A stretch of DNA of 44,682 nt. Source: Coriobacteriaceae bacterium (GTDB lineage Bacteria > Actinomycetota > Coriobacteriia > Coriobacteriales > Coriobacteriaceae). A program made the translations under genes and the position numbers. Below are positions 1 through 7,123 of this stretch, piece after piece. Within the stretch, counting starts at the first letter, position 1. Every line of letters begins with the position of its first letter. The DNA lies in contig CABIWB010000006.1 of the NCBI GenBank assembly GCA_902362275.1, positions 17,719 through 62,400 on the forward strand, written 5' to 3'. A model generated the notes under the pieces. That model did not search any database. It saw only the letters and a list, made by a program, of their open reading frames with translations, and was not told the DNA's origin.

Positions 1-375
1 ATGGCAGCTGGGGCAGACGTTGCGAACCTGGGTATCGCACACCGGGCAGACGACGAAGTCCTTCTCGATGGGCGCGCCGCACTGCGGGCAGGTGCCGTAC
101 TGGGCAAGCTGACGCTCGCGCAGAGCCATGTCCAGCTCCTGCTCCTCGCGATCGGACGCATAGGAGTGCGGGCGCAGGACCAGGTAGGCAATGAGGCCTA
201 CAAATGGGATGAGGGCGATGATGCCCCATGCCACGTAGGCGCTGGCGCCGCGGCGGCGAGCGTCGATGAACACATAGACGACCGACAGCACATACAGGGC
301 GATGATAAAGCCAACAAAGGCATAGACGACGCCCATAAGCTGCGGCGACATGAGCTCAGAGATGTACTTGGACAT
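1..375 (-). CDS. Membrane-anchored zinc-ribbon protein, C-terminus cut by window edge
   Basis: A reading frame starts at ATG (375) and stays open to the window edge, giving 125 residues without a stop. The N-terminal half holds two hydrophobic segments (about residues 14-37 and 46-65) separated by a short basic stretch, DARRRGAS. The C-terminal part carries paired cysteine motifs of zinc-ribbon type: CPQCGAP, CPVCDTQ and the start of a third, CPSCH. The layout suggests a small inner-membrane protein with a cytoplasmic zinc-ribbon tail. The family resembles short PLD-nuclease-N-like or zinc-ribbon membrane proteins of Actinobacteria, but no specific function can be given. It diverges from the oxidoreductase operon to its right. 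The true C-terminus lies outside the window. Confidence 0.75.
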   Translation of the reverse strand, partial: MSKYISELMSPQLMGVVYAFVGFIIALYVLSVVYVFIDARRRGASAYVAWGIIALIPFVGLIAYLVLRPHSYASDREEQELDMALRERQLAQYGTCPQCGAPIEKDFVVCPVCDTQVRNVCPSCH

Positions 376-700
376 TACGGGTACCTTTCGGAATATTAAC
401 AGTCCGGACAAGTTTACCACGGGGTTTGTTTATATGGGACCACGGCTAGGGGCGGGGCCGGCGCGGACACAAACATCTCAATCTGTAACAGTTAGGAGCG
501 GAATCCAGGTCTTGATGTTACAGATCGAGACGAAAGGTTGCCGTAGTTGTCGGCAGACGAAGTTGTCGACGTTGCCGGGTCTCCCCTCGCCTGCCGTTGG
601 CGGGTGTTGCGGGACTGTTCGCCGCATTGCCGCTGCTCTGGAGGTATGCAGACCGTAGGATAGTCTTATTGACGGCCTGTCAACTCGTCTGGGAGGCACT
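376..700. other. Divergent intergenic region with an imperfect inverted repeat
   Basis: This 325-bp gap separates the leftward zinc-ribbon gene from the rightward oxidoreductase operon, so promoters for both should lie here. It contains an inverted repeat at 476-530: arms TCTCAATCTGTAACA and TGTTACAGATCGAGA, 15 nt each with one mismatch, around a 25-nt loop. The right part (531-690) is G/C-rich with no feature I recognise. A GGGAGG ribosome-binding site at 691-696 serves the gene starting at 701. Confidence 0.5.
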
Positions 701-2155
701 GTGACAGAAACGTTTGATATCGCGATTGTCGGCGCGGGCATCACCGGATGCGCCATCGCGCGGCAGCTCGCGCGATTTGAACTGTCCATTTGCGTGGTCG
801 AGGCGGCCAACGACATCGCGCTGGGCGCGTCGAAGGCCAACGGCGGCCTGGTGCACGCCGGCTACGATCCGGCGCCGGGCACGGTTAAGGCGCAGGTCAA
901 CGCCCGTGGCTGCGAGTTGTACGGTACGTGGGCGCAGGAGCTGGGCTTTCTGTTCTGCCGCACTGGGTCGATGGTGTTGGGTTTTAACGACGAGGACCGC
1001 GCACATCTGGAGCGGCTGCGATGCAATGGCCTTGCCAACGGTGTGCCCGAGCTGTCAATCGTCGGACCCGACCGCATCCACGAGTTAGAGCCGCGCGCCA
1101 GTGCCGATGCAACGTGCGCGTTGTGGTGCCCCTCGACTGGGTTTGTCGACCCGTTTGAGGTTGCCATCGCCGCGCTGGAGAACGCCGTGGCCAACGGGGT
1201 AACGTTTATGCGGTCCGCATCGGTGGAAGCGATTGAAGTCGCGGGCTCGAGCGACAACGCGCGCTTTACGCTGGCGACCCCCGCTGGCAACGTGCGCTGC
1301 CGCTACCTGATAAACGCCGCGGGCAACGGCGCCGCCGACATCTCGCATATGGCGGGCGCCGAGGACTTCCAGATGGTCTGGCGTCAGGGCAACATCGTGG
1401 TGCTGGACAAGGAGCCGCGCACGCTCATGCCGCTCTACCCCGTGCCGACGCCGATGTCGAAAGGCGTTATCGTGACGGGCACCGTGCATGGCAACACTGT
1501 GATCACCGCCACGGCTGCCGTGCGCGAGCCGGGCGACACGCAGACCTATACGAGCGATGTGAACGCGCTGCTGACCGGCGCGCGCAAGCTGGTGCCCGAT
1601 CTGGATACGCGCCGCGTGGTGCGCGCATTTGCCGGCGGGCGTCCGGTCATTCAGGGAACGAACGACTTCTTTATTGGACAGTCAGCCGTGGTGCCGGGGC
1701 TTTTCCAAGCGGCGGGCATTCAGTCGCCGGGCGTGGCAAGCGCACCGGCAATTGCCGAGCGCATGGAGCAGGTGCTGCGCGATGCGGGCGTGACCTTGTG
1801 CGAACGGGGCGATTGGGACCCAATTCGCCGCGCGCCGGACGACTTTGACCGCGCACCGCTGGCGCGCAAGGAGGAGCTAATCGAGTCCGACCCCGCGTGG
1901 GGGCAGATTGTCTGCCGCTGCGAAACGGTGCCCGAGGCCGAGATTGTGGCCGCGATTCGGCGCCACCCGGGTGCAATTTCGGTCGAAGGTGTCAAGCGCC
2001 GCTGTCGTGCCGGCATGGGTCGGTGCCAGAGCGGCTTTTGCCAAAGCCGTGTGGTGGCGATTCTTACCCGAGAGCTGGGCTGTGACCCCAGCGAGATACT
2101 GTTGGAGGATGCCGGTTCTTGGCTGGTTGAGGGACCGCTGAAGGGAGTGCGCTAG
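701..2155 (+). CDS. glpA: Anaerobic glycerol-3-phosphate dehydrogenase-like FAD oxidoreductase (GlpA family)
   Basis: This 484-residue protein starts at GTG (701), behind a GGGAGG site with about 4 nt spacing. Residues 6-36 form the FAD dinucleotide-binding fold (IVGAGITGCAIARQLA, followed by an acidic strand end). Residues to about 360 are the DAO-type domain typical of GlpA and L-2-hydroxyglutarate oxidases. The C-terminus is a BFD-like [2Fe-2S] domain with C405-x-C407 and C442-x4-C447 (motif RAGMGRCQSGFC). That two-domain form is known for clostridial and Thermotoga GlpA-like proteins that sit beside glycerol kinase. The next gene begins 1 bp after the stop. The expected role is oxidation of glycerol 3-phosphate to dihydroxyacetone phosphate, with electrons passed to the partner flavoprotein. 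Another 2-hydroxyacid substrate is possible because no glpK or glpF is in view. Confidence 0.75.
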   Translation: MTETFDIAIVGAGITGCAIARQLARFELSICVVEAANDIALGASKANGGLVHAGYDPAPGTVKAQVNARGCELYGTWAQELGFLFCRTGSMVLGFNDEDRAHLERLRCNGLANGVPELSIVGPDRIHELEPRASADATCALWCPSTGFVDPFEVAIAALENAVANGVTFMRSASVEAIEVAGSSDNARFTLATPAGNVRCRYLINAAGNGAADISHMAGAEDFQMVWRQGNIVVLDKEPRTLMPLYPVPTPMSKGVIVTGTVHGNTVITATAAVREPGDTQTYTSDVNALLTGARKLVPDLDTRRVVRAFAGGRPVIQGTNDFFIGQSAVVPGLFQAAGIQSPGVASAPAIAERMEQVLRDAGVTLCERGDWDPIRRAPDDFDRAPLARKEELIESDPAWGQIVCRCETVPEAEIVAAIRRHPGAISVEGVKRRCRAGMGRCQSGFCQSRVVAILTRELGCDPSEILLEDAGSWLVEGPLKGVR

Positions 2156-2156
2156 G

Positions 2157-3503
2157 ATGGCGGAATTCGGATCGAGCGCGATTGATTGCGGCGTCGTAGA
2201 AGCCGTACAAACGCAAGCCTTCGACGTGGTCGTTGTCGGCGGCGGACCTGCTGGTATGGCGGCCGCGCTGGCCGCTCATAAGGCCGACGCGCGCGTGGCC
2301 ATCGTGGAGCGCGAGCAGCACCTGGGCGGCATCCTCCGCCAGTGCATCCACCCCGGCTTTGGCCTGTCGCACTTTAAACAGGAGCTCACCGGTCCCGAGT
2401 ACGCGCAGCGCTTTATCGACCAGGTGCACGCAACCGACATTGCGCTGTTCTTGAACAGCATGGTGCTTGGGATTGATTCAGGCGAGCCTGCGGAAGACAC
2501 CGCGGTCCATACCGTCACGCTCATGAGCCCCGCCGGAATGCTGCAGCTCACCGGACGCGCGGTCGTCCTTGCCATGGGTTGCCGTGAGCGCACCCGCAGC
2601 GAGATCAAGATCCCCGGCAGTCGTCCCGCCGGCGTTTTCACGGCGGGCCTGGCGCAGCGATACATCAATATCGAAAACCTCAAACCCGGCTCGCGCGCCG
2701 TAATTTTGGGCTCGGGCGATATCGGGCTGATCATGGCACGTCGCTGCACGCTCGAGGGGATTTCCGTCGAGGGCGTGTACGAGCTCATGCCGTACGCCAA
2801 CGGACTGCGCCGCAATGTCAAGAACTGCCTGGACGATTTTGGCATTCCGCTGCATCTTTCTACCACGGTCACGCGCGTGATCGGGCACGACCGCGTGGAG
2901 GCCGTCGAGGTAAGCCGGGTCGACGAGCACCTGGCGCCCATTGCCGGGACAGAGCGCATCGTTCCGTGCGACACACTACTGCTTTCGGTGGGTCTGATTC
3001 CCGAGAATGAGCTTTCGGTTGCCGCGGGCGTAGAGCTTGACCCGCGCACGCGCGGCGCCGTAGTGGACCAGAGTCTGCAGACGGACGTGCCGGGAATCTT
3101 TGCCTGTGGCAACGTGCTGAACGTACACGACCTGGTCGACAACGTGACGAACGAGTCCGAGCGCGCCGGTGAGGCTGCAGCGGCGTACGCGCTGGGGACC
3201 AACGCGGGCGCCGTTCCGGACTGCGAGCTCACAGTCTCCCCTGCCGGCAGCGCGGGCTACGCGCTGCCGGGACGCATTACGGCTGTGGCGCTCACCAAAC
3301 TCAACTTCCGTGTGCGCCGGCCAGTCGATGCCGCCCGCGTGAGAATCTTGGCCGACGGCGAGGAACTGTTCGCCGGCAAGGTCCGCCCGTTTAAACCGAG
3401 CGTTATGGAAAGCTTCCCGCTGCCGGCAAAGGCGATTCAGCACGCACTCGACCTGGGCGCCAGCGAGATTATCCTGTCCGTCGATCCCGTTGAGGAGGCA
3501 TAA
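2157..3503 (+). CDS. NAD(P)/FAD-dependent oxidoreductase, partner of the GlpA-like protein
   Basis: This 448-residue flavoprotein starts at an ATG one base after the upstream TAG, so the two are translationally coupled. It has two Rossmann folds. The FAD fold is at about residues 23-55 (VVVVGGGPAGMAAALAA), followed by the motif GGILRQC with a cysteine in the position where pyridine-nucleotide disulfide oxidoreductases often carry a redox residue. The NAD fold is at about residues 180-205 (AVILGSGDIGLIMARR). A third conserved segment (FACGNVLNVHDLVDNV) is the FAD-binding end motif. In Thermotoga and clostridia this family is encoded between the GlpA-like dehydrogenase and a DUF1667 protein, exactly as here. 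It probably relays electrons between the dehydrogenase and NAD or ferredoxin. It is not close to the E. coli GlpB by sequence features, so no symbol is given. Confidence 0.75.
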   Translation: MAEFGSSAIDCGVVEAVQTQAFDVVVVGGGPAGMAAALAAHKADARVAIVEREQHLGGILRQCIHPGFGLSHFKQELTGPEYAQRFIDQVHATDIALFLNSMVLGIDSGEPAEDTAVHTVTLMSPAGMLQLTGRAVVLAMGCRERTRSEIKIPGSRPAGVFTAGLAQRYINIENLKPGSRAVILGSGDIGLIMARRCTLEGISVEGVYELMPYANGLRRNVKNCLDDFGIPLHLSTTVTRVIGHDRVEAVEVSRVDEHLAPIAGTERIVPCDTLLLSVGLIPENELSVAAGVELDPRTRGAVVDQSLQTDVPGIFACGNVLNVHDLVDNVTNESERAGEAAAAYALGTNAGAVPDCELTVSPAGSAGYALPGRITAVALTKLNFRVRRPVDAARVRILADGEELFAGKVRPFKPSVMESFPLPAKAIQHALDLGASEIILSVDPVEEA

Positions 3504-3506
3504 ACC

Positions 3507-3905
3507 ATGAGCAAGAACGCGATCGAAACGCTGCAGTTCAACTGCACGACCTGCCCATCCGAATGCCTTCTGACCGTTGAAGTCGAGCGCAACGCCGATG
3601 GCCACGTTGCGGCGGTACGCTCCGTGACCGGCAATAGCTGCCCGCGCGGCGATAAGTTCGCGCATCAGGAGCTCACCCGCCCCATGCGCGTGCTCACCAC
3701 CACCGTGGCCGTATCCGGCGGCGACGAAGCACTGCTCCCCGTGCGCACGGCCGAAGCCATCCCGCTGGCGCTCCACGCCCAAGCCATGGCCTCCATCCGC
3801 GGCGTGGTCGTCGAAGCCCCCATCCGCATGGGCGACGTCGTGCTGGAGAACCTCCTAGACACCAACATCAACCTCATCGCCAGCATGGACATCGACCGAG
3901 CCTAA
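3507..3905 (+). CDS. DUF1667 family small iron-sulfur/zinc-type protein
   Basis: This 132-residue protein has an N-terminal cysteine pattern C-x2-C-x3-C (NCTTCPSEC, residues 12-18) and a further NSCPRGD at about 43-49. Four cysteines in this arrangement could hold a [4Fe-4S] cluster or zinc. The rest (RPMRVLTTTVAVSGG and IPLALHAQAM segments) is typical of DUF1667 proteins, which occur as the third gene of GlpA-like/FAD-oxidoreductase operons. It is only 3 bp from the previous gene, so it is surely co-transcribed. It may take the place of GlpC as an electron-carrier subunit, but that is inference from context. The family has no established reaction. Confidence 0.75.
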   Translation: MSKNAIETLQFNCTTCPSECLLTVEVERNADGHVAAVRSVTGNSCPRGDKFAHQELTRPMRVLTTTVAVSGGDEALLPVRTAEAIPLALHAQAMASIRGVVVEAPIRMGDVVLENLLDTNINLIASMDIDRA

Positions 3906-4061
3906 GCAGCTAATTAGGGACGGGGCTCTTTTAGCTACTTTTGCCTGCACGCTTGCCAAGCTAGCAATGCCAAGGAGTGTCCCGAAGTACCGGCATAAAA
4001 GGAACGTCCCTATGTGCCGGGCTTGGGATACCATGGTGGCACCCTAGCGAAAGGATGTTTC
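3906..4061. repeat. Intergenic repeat region, left arm of an inverted repeat flanking the peptidase gene
   Basis: Positions 3912-3950 (AATTAGGGACGGGGCTCTTT, then TAGCTAC and CCTGCAC) match, in inverse orientation, the segment 5375-5407 on the other side of the next gene. The same gap holds AGGGACG (3916-3922) matched by CGTCCCT (4005-4011). It also holds a weaker hairpin in which CCGGCATA at 3990-3997 pairs imperfectly with TATGTGCCGG at 4011-4020. No reading frame of note is present. The GAAAGGA ribosome-binding site for the peptidase lies at its right end. Confidence 0.55.
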
Positions 4062-5150
4062 ATGGCACATGTCGATGACCAGCGTGTGGAGCGCGTGCTC
4101 GATGCGCTCGAGGCTCAGCACCCCGGCGCACAGCTGCTCGTAAACGACCCGTGGTCGATCTATTACCTGACCGGCTTTTATGCCGATATGTTCGAACGCT
4201 TTTGCGGCGTGCTGCTCACACGCGGTAGCGAGCCGGTGATCCTAGTCAACGCCCTGCACCAGCTGCCAGAGTATGACAATGCCCGCGTCGCCTACCACAC
4301 CGATACCGATGTCGTGGCCGATGCCATCGCTCGCGAAGTCGATCCGACCAAACCACTCGGCATCGACACCGTCATGCGTTCCGGCTTTTTGATGCCGCTC
4401 ATGGAGCGCCATGCCGCCAGCGAATTTTTCCTGGGCGACTTTGCCGTCACCGCCGCGCGCACCCACAAGGATGACGCCGAACAGGAGCTCATGCGCGCGT
4501 CCTCGGCCGCTAACGACGCCGTGATGGCCGACGCGATCAAGCTCGTCCACGAAGGCGTGACGGAGCGCGAGATTGCCGACCAGATGCTCGGCCTGTATCG
4601 CAAGCACGGCTGCGAGGGCTTTAGCTTTCCGCCCATCGTGAGCTTTGGTGCTAACGCCGGCGACCCGCACCACGAGCCCGACGACACCGTGCTCAAGCGT
4701 GGCGACGTGGTGCTGTTCGACATTGGCGGACGCCGCTGCAACTACTGCTCGGACATGACGCGCACGTTCTTTTGGGGCGAGCCGGACAAGGAGACGGCAC
4801 ACATCTACAACATCGTGCGCCGTGCCAACGAGGCCGCCGAGGCGCTCATCGCACCGGGCGTTCGCATGTGCGACCTGGACCGCGCCGCGCGCGATGTGAT
4901 TGAAGACGCGGGCTATGGGCAGTACTTTACGCATCGCCTGGGTCACTCGATCGGCTTGCAGGACCACGAGCCGGGCGACGTTTCACTCGTCAACGAGCAG
5001 GTCGTAGAGCCGGGCATGACGTTCTCCATCGAGCCGGGCATCTACCTCCCCGGCTGCACCGGCGTCCGCATCGAGGACCTTGCCCTGGTCACCGAGAGCG
5101 GCGTCGAGATTCTCAACGCCTACCCCCACAATCCGGTCCGCCTAGACTAG
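4062..5150 (+). CDS. M24 family metallopeptidase (Xaa-Pro aminopeptidase-like)
   Basis: This 362-residue cytoplasmic protein of the creatinase/aminopeptidase-P fold has no signal peptide. The N-terminal domain (about 1-135) is the creatinase-like domain. The C-terminal pita-bread domain carries all five metal ligands in order: D220 and D231 (LFDIGG and YCSDMTRTF), H295 (RLGHSIGLQDHEPG), E324 (SIEPGIYLPG) and E338 (GVRIEDLALVT). It should cleave an N-terminal residue preceding proline using two Mn or other divalent ions. I chose the ATG at 4062 because it follows GAAAGGA at 7-8 nt; an in-frame ATG at 4014 lies in repeat sequence without a good ribosome-binding site. It is a single-gene unit with a strong terminator at 5228-5252. 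Confidence 0.85.
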   Translation: MAHVDDQRVERVLDALEAQHPGAQLLVNDPWSIYYLTGFYADMFERFCGVLLTRGSEPVILVNALHQLPEYDNARVAYHTDTDVVADAIAREVDPTKPLGIDTVMRSGFLMPLMERHAASEFFLGDFAVTAARTHKDDAEQELMRASSAANDAVMADAIKLVHEGVTEREIADQMLGLYRKHGCEGFSFPPIVSFGANAGDPHHEPDDTVLKRGDVVLFDIGGRRCNYCSDMTRTFFWGEPDKETAHIYNIVRRANEAAEALIAPGVRMCDLDRAARDVIEDAGYGQYFTHRLGHSIGLQDHEPGDVSLVNEQVVEPGMTFSIEPGIYLPGCTGVRIEDLALVTESGVEILNAYPHNPVRLD

Positions 5151-5208
5151 CCAATGTGTCAAAGGGACAGTCCTCTAACACATTCCGCTAACGCCGCGCC
5201 ACGAAGAC

Positions 5209-5346
5209 GGCCTATCTACTACGTTAAACCCGCATGGGTCGACCATGCGGGTCTTTTTTGAAAAATGGCAAGCCATCTACCTGCGGTTTTGATTTCGCAA
5301 TTCTCTGTATGGTCGAGGGTAACCGGTCAAACGTAGTAGATAGGCC
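5209..5346. repeat. MITE-like element with 17-bp terminal inverted repeats
   Basis: GGCCTATCTACTACGTT at 5209-5225 is repeated as its exact reverse complement at 5330-5346, giving a 138-bp element with perfect 17-bp ends. The peptidase terminator (5228-5252) sits just inside the left end. Inside, GGTCGACCAT near the left end and ATGGTCGA near 5309-5316 can also pair. No coding capacity and no obvious target-site duplication is seen. Confidence 0.55.
5228..5259 (+). terminator. Intrinsic terminator of the M24 peptidase gene
   Basis: A perfect 10-bp stem, ACCCGCATGG (5228-5237) and CCATGCGGGT (5243-5252), with a 5-nt loop is followed directly by CTTTTTT on the plus strand. It lies about 80 bp after the peptidase stop codon. 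Confidence 0.85.
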
Positions 5347-5374
5347 CATTTCGTGACAAGCAAGTCAATGTGAG

Positions 5375-5407
5375 GTGCAGGGTAGCTAAAAAGCCCCGTC
5401 CCAAATT
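5375..5407 (-). repeat. Right copy of the inverted repeat flanking the M24 peptidase gene
   Basis: Read on the minus strand this segment is AATTTGGGACGGGGCTTTTT then AGCTAC and CCTGCAC. It matches 3912-3950 apart from one substitution, a 1-nt gap and a 5-nt gap. The two copies face each other across the peptidase gene. Its T-run and GC-rich portion may also act in termination between the convergent peptidase and folC genes. Confidence 0.55.
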
Positions 5408-5418
5408 GGCTGCTTTTG

Positions 5419-5485
5419 AGTTGCGGTGATATACGGACTGCTTGAGGCCTCTGGCTTGTAAAACAGTCCGTATTTCACCGCAACT
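5419..5485. repeat. 67-bp stem-loop repeat, copy 1 (class I)
   Basis: The 22-nt arms 5419-5440 and 5464-5485 pair with one mismatch around a 23-nt loop. The arm core is GCGGTGATATACGGACTG. It lies between the convergent M24 peptidase and folC genes, just after folC. Three further copies of the same size are in this window (17743, 20855, 43365). Confidence 0.8.
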
Positions 5486-5499
5486 GCTGAGGGGATGGG

Positions 5500-6843
5500 T
5501 TAGCGCAGCAGGCCGGCTACTTCGCCGGCTAGGGTGATGGTGCCGGCGGCAACAAAGGGCTCGTCTGCGGCATCGAGGGCCGCAAGGGCCTCGGGCACGC
5601 TGGGGTACACGCCGGCCAGCTTGTCAGCGCCCACCAGGGCAGCGAGTTCCTCTGCTGGCAGGGCGCGATCGGAATCGGTCTGGGTCACGACTACGCGGGG
5701 GAACGCCGGAATCAGTACGTCGACGATGCCCGCCACGTCCTTGTCGGCCAGCGCGGCACACAGCAGCGTGGGGCGATTCTCTACGCACGGGTCGATCTCG
5801 TCCAGTGCGCTCACAAAGTTCTCGCAGCTCTGGGGGTTATGACAGGCGTCAATCAGCTTGAGCGGATCGGTTCCCAGCACATCAAATCGGCCCGGCGTGG
5901 GGCAGCCCATAAGCGACGCATCGAGGTTATCATGATCGAGCTCGCGACCCAGATACCCCTCGCACAGCATAATCGCGCACGCGGCATTCTGCGGCTGATA
6001 CGCCGGCTTAACCATGCTCGACGTATAGATCGCACGCGGCGTGGTGCAACTGAACTCAACCGTGTCGCCCACATGCGCCGGCACCTTAGTCGTGGCGTGG
6101 CTCACCACGAGCGGCACGACGCCGCACTCGCGGCAACGGGCATCCATCACGCGCTGAACGCTCGCCTCGTGCGTGCCCTCGCCTAAAACAACCATGCGCC
6201 CGGGTTTGATAACCGCAGCCTTCTCCCCCGCAATGGCCTCGAGCGTGTCGCCCAGAATGCGCGTGTGATCGAGCCCAATGCCCGTAATGGCAACGGCAAC
6301 GGGATCGGTCGCACTCGTGGCGTCCCAACGTCCGCCCATGCCAACCTCGAGCACGGCAACATCCACCGCGGCCTCGGCAAACACTACAAGTGCGGCAGCC
6401 GTCAGCAAGTCAAAAGGCGTGATGGAATAGGCACGCTCCCCCGCCGCCACACGGCGCGCATTCACGCGATGTCCCGCCTCAACAGCGGCCGAAACGCCAC
6501 GGGCAAAGGCCTCGTCGCTCACGACGCGTCCATCGACCTCCATGCGCTCGGGATAACGCACCAGCTGCGGCGACGTATACAGCGCGGTTTTGAGCCCCTC
6601 GCCGCGAAGGATAGCAGCCGAAAAACGCGTAGTCGAAGTCTTGCCATTGGTGCCGGCAACCTGAATGCAATCAAAGTACTCGTCCGGACGTCCCAGCTCA
6701 TCGAGCATATCGACAACCGTCTCAAGCAGAGGCCCAGCATCCCCAGAAATCCGACCCGTATCAGCAGCCAGCCCAACAGCCTCATCAAACGAAAGCAACT
6801 CAAACTCAAAAGGAACGGTATACAAGCCAGAACGCTTAGCCAT
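5500..6843 (-). CDS. folC: Bifunctional folylpolyglutamate synthase/dihydrofolate synthase
   Basis: This 447-residue Mur-ligase-family enzyme adds glutamate to dihydropteroate and to folates using ATP. The P-loop is AGTNGKTSTT (residues 63-72). The segment GIGLDHTRILGDTLEAIAGE is the Mur-ligase middle motif (with the metal-binding His), followed by KAAVIKPG with the lysine that is usually carbamylated. DACHNPQS is the C-terminal domain signature with the conserved His-Asn-Pro. I start at ATG 6843, behind GGGGGAC, rather than at an in-frame ATG 39 bp upstream whose extra residues (MVGLFFCYGG...) are unlike the family. It lies downstream of valS on the same strand, as in many Firmicutes and Actinobacteria, but a large palindrome separates the two genes. 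Confidence 0.9.
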   Translation of the reverse strand: MAKRSGLYTVPFEFELLSFDEAVGLAADTGRISGDAGPLLETVVDMLDELGRPDEYFDCIQVAGTNGKTSTTRFSAAILRGEGLKTALYTSPQLVRYPERMEVDGRVVSDEAFARGVSAAVEAGHRVNARRVAAGERAYSITPFDLLTAAALVVFAEAAVDVAVLEVGMGGRWDATSATDPVAVAITGIGLDHTRILGDTLEAIAGEKAAVIKPGRMVVLGEGTHEASVQRVMDARCRECGVVPLVVSHATTKVPAHVGDTVEFSCTTPRAIYTSSMVKPAYQPQNAACAIMLCEGYLGRELDHDNLDASLMGCPTPGRFDVLGTDPLKLIDACHNPQSCENFVSALDEIDPCVENRPTLLCAALADKDVAGIVDVLIPAFPRVVVTQTDSDRALPAEELAALVGADKLAGVYPSVPEALAALDAADEPFVAAGTITLAGEVAGLLR

Positions 6844-7123
6844 AACCCAAAGTCCCCCATAACAGAAAAAGAGGCCCACCAAAAAGAATGAGCCCCTCGC
6901 GTTGACAATATCAGCCTTTATCCGCTTGCAGCGAAATCAAGGCCACAACCAAGTGGCCCCAACCTACCAGATGCAAACAACCACGTAACCGCACTAGGAG
7001 CGGCCCGACGCTTTGCTCGCCGCAAGTTCCGCACGCAAAGGACAGCACTTAATGTGCTGTCCGTCTTGCGCAGGACTGTCCGCAGCGGAGAGCAAAGCGT
7101 CGGGACGCGTCCCCCAGTACCGC
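6844..7123. other. valS-folC intergenic region containing nested palindrome A
   Basis: This 280-bp gap holds no gene. Its right half is the nested palindrome at 7004-7104. The left half (6844-7003) should carry the folC promoter and ribosome-binding site; it is A/C-rich on the plus strand, and I see no other structured feature. Confidence 0.5.
7004..7104. repeat. Nested palindromic element A, 3' side of valS
   Basis: The outer arms CCCGACGCTTTGCTC (7004-7018) and GAGCAAAGCGTCGGG (7090-7104) pair perfectly over 15 bp. An inner hairpin GGACAGCAC (7040-7048), loop TTAAT, GTGCTGTCC (7054-7062) sits between them, with CGCAA/TTGCG flanking it. The segments TTCCGCACG (left), CACTTAATGTG (apex) and CAGGAC...TG.CCG (right) recur in the element at 9841-9956, although the stems differ. 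Oriented along the plus strand, toward valS. Confidence 0.75.
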
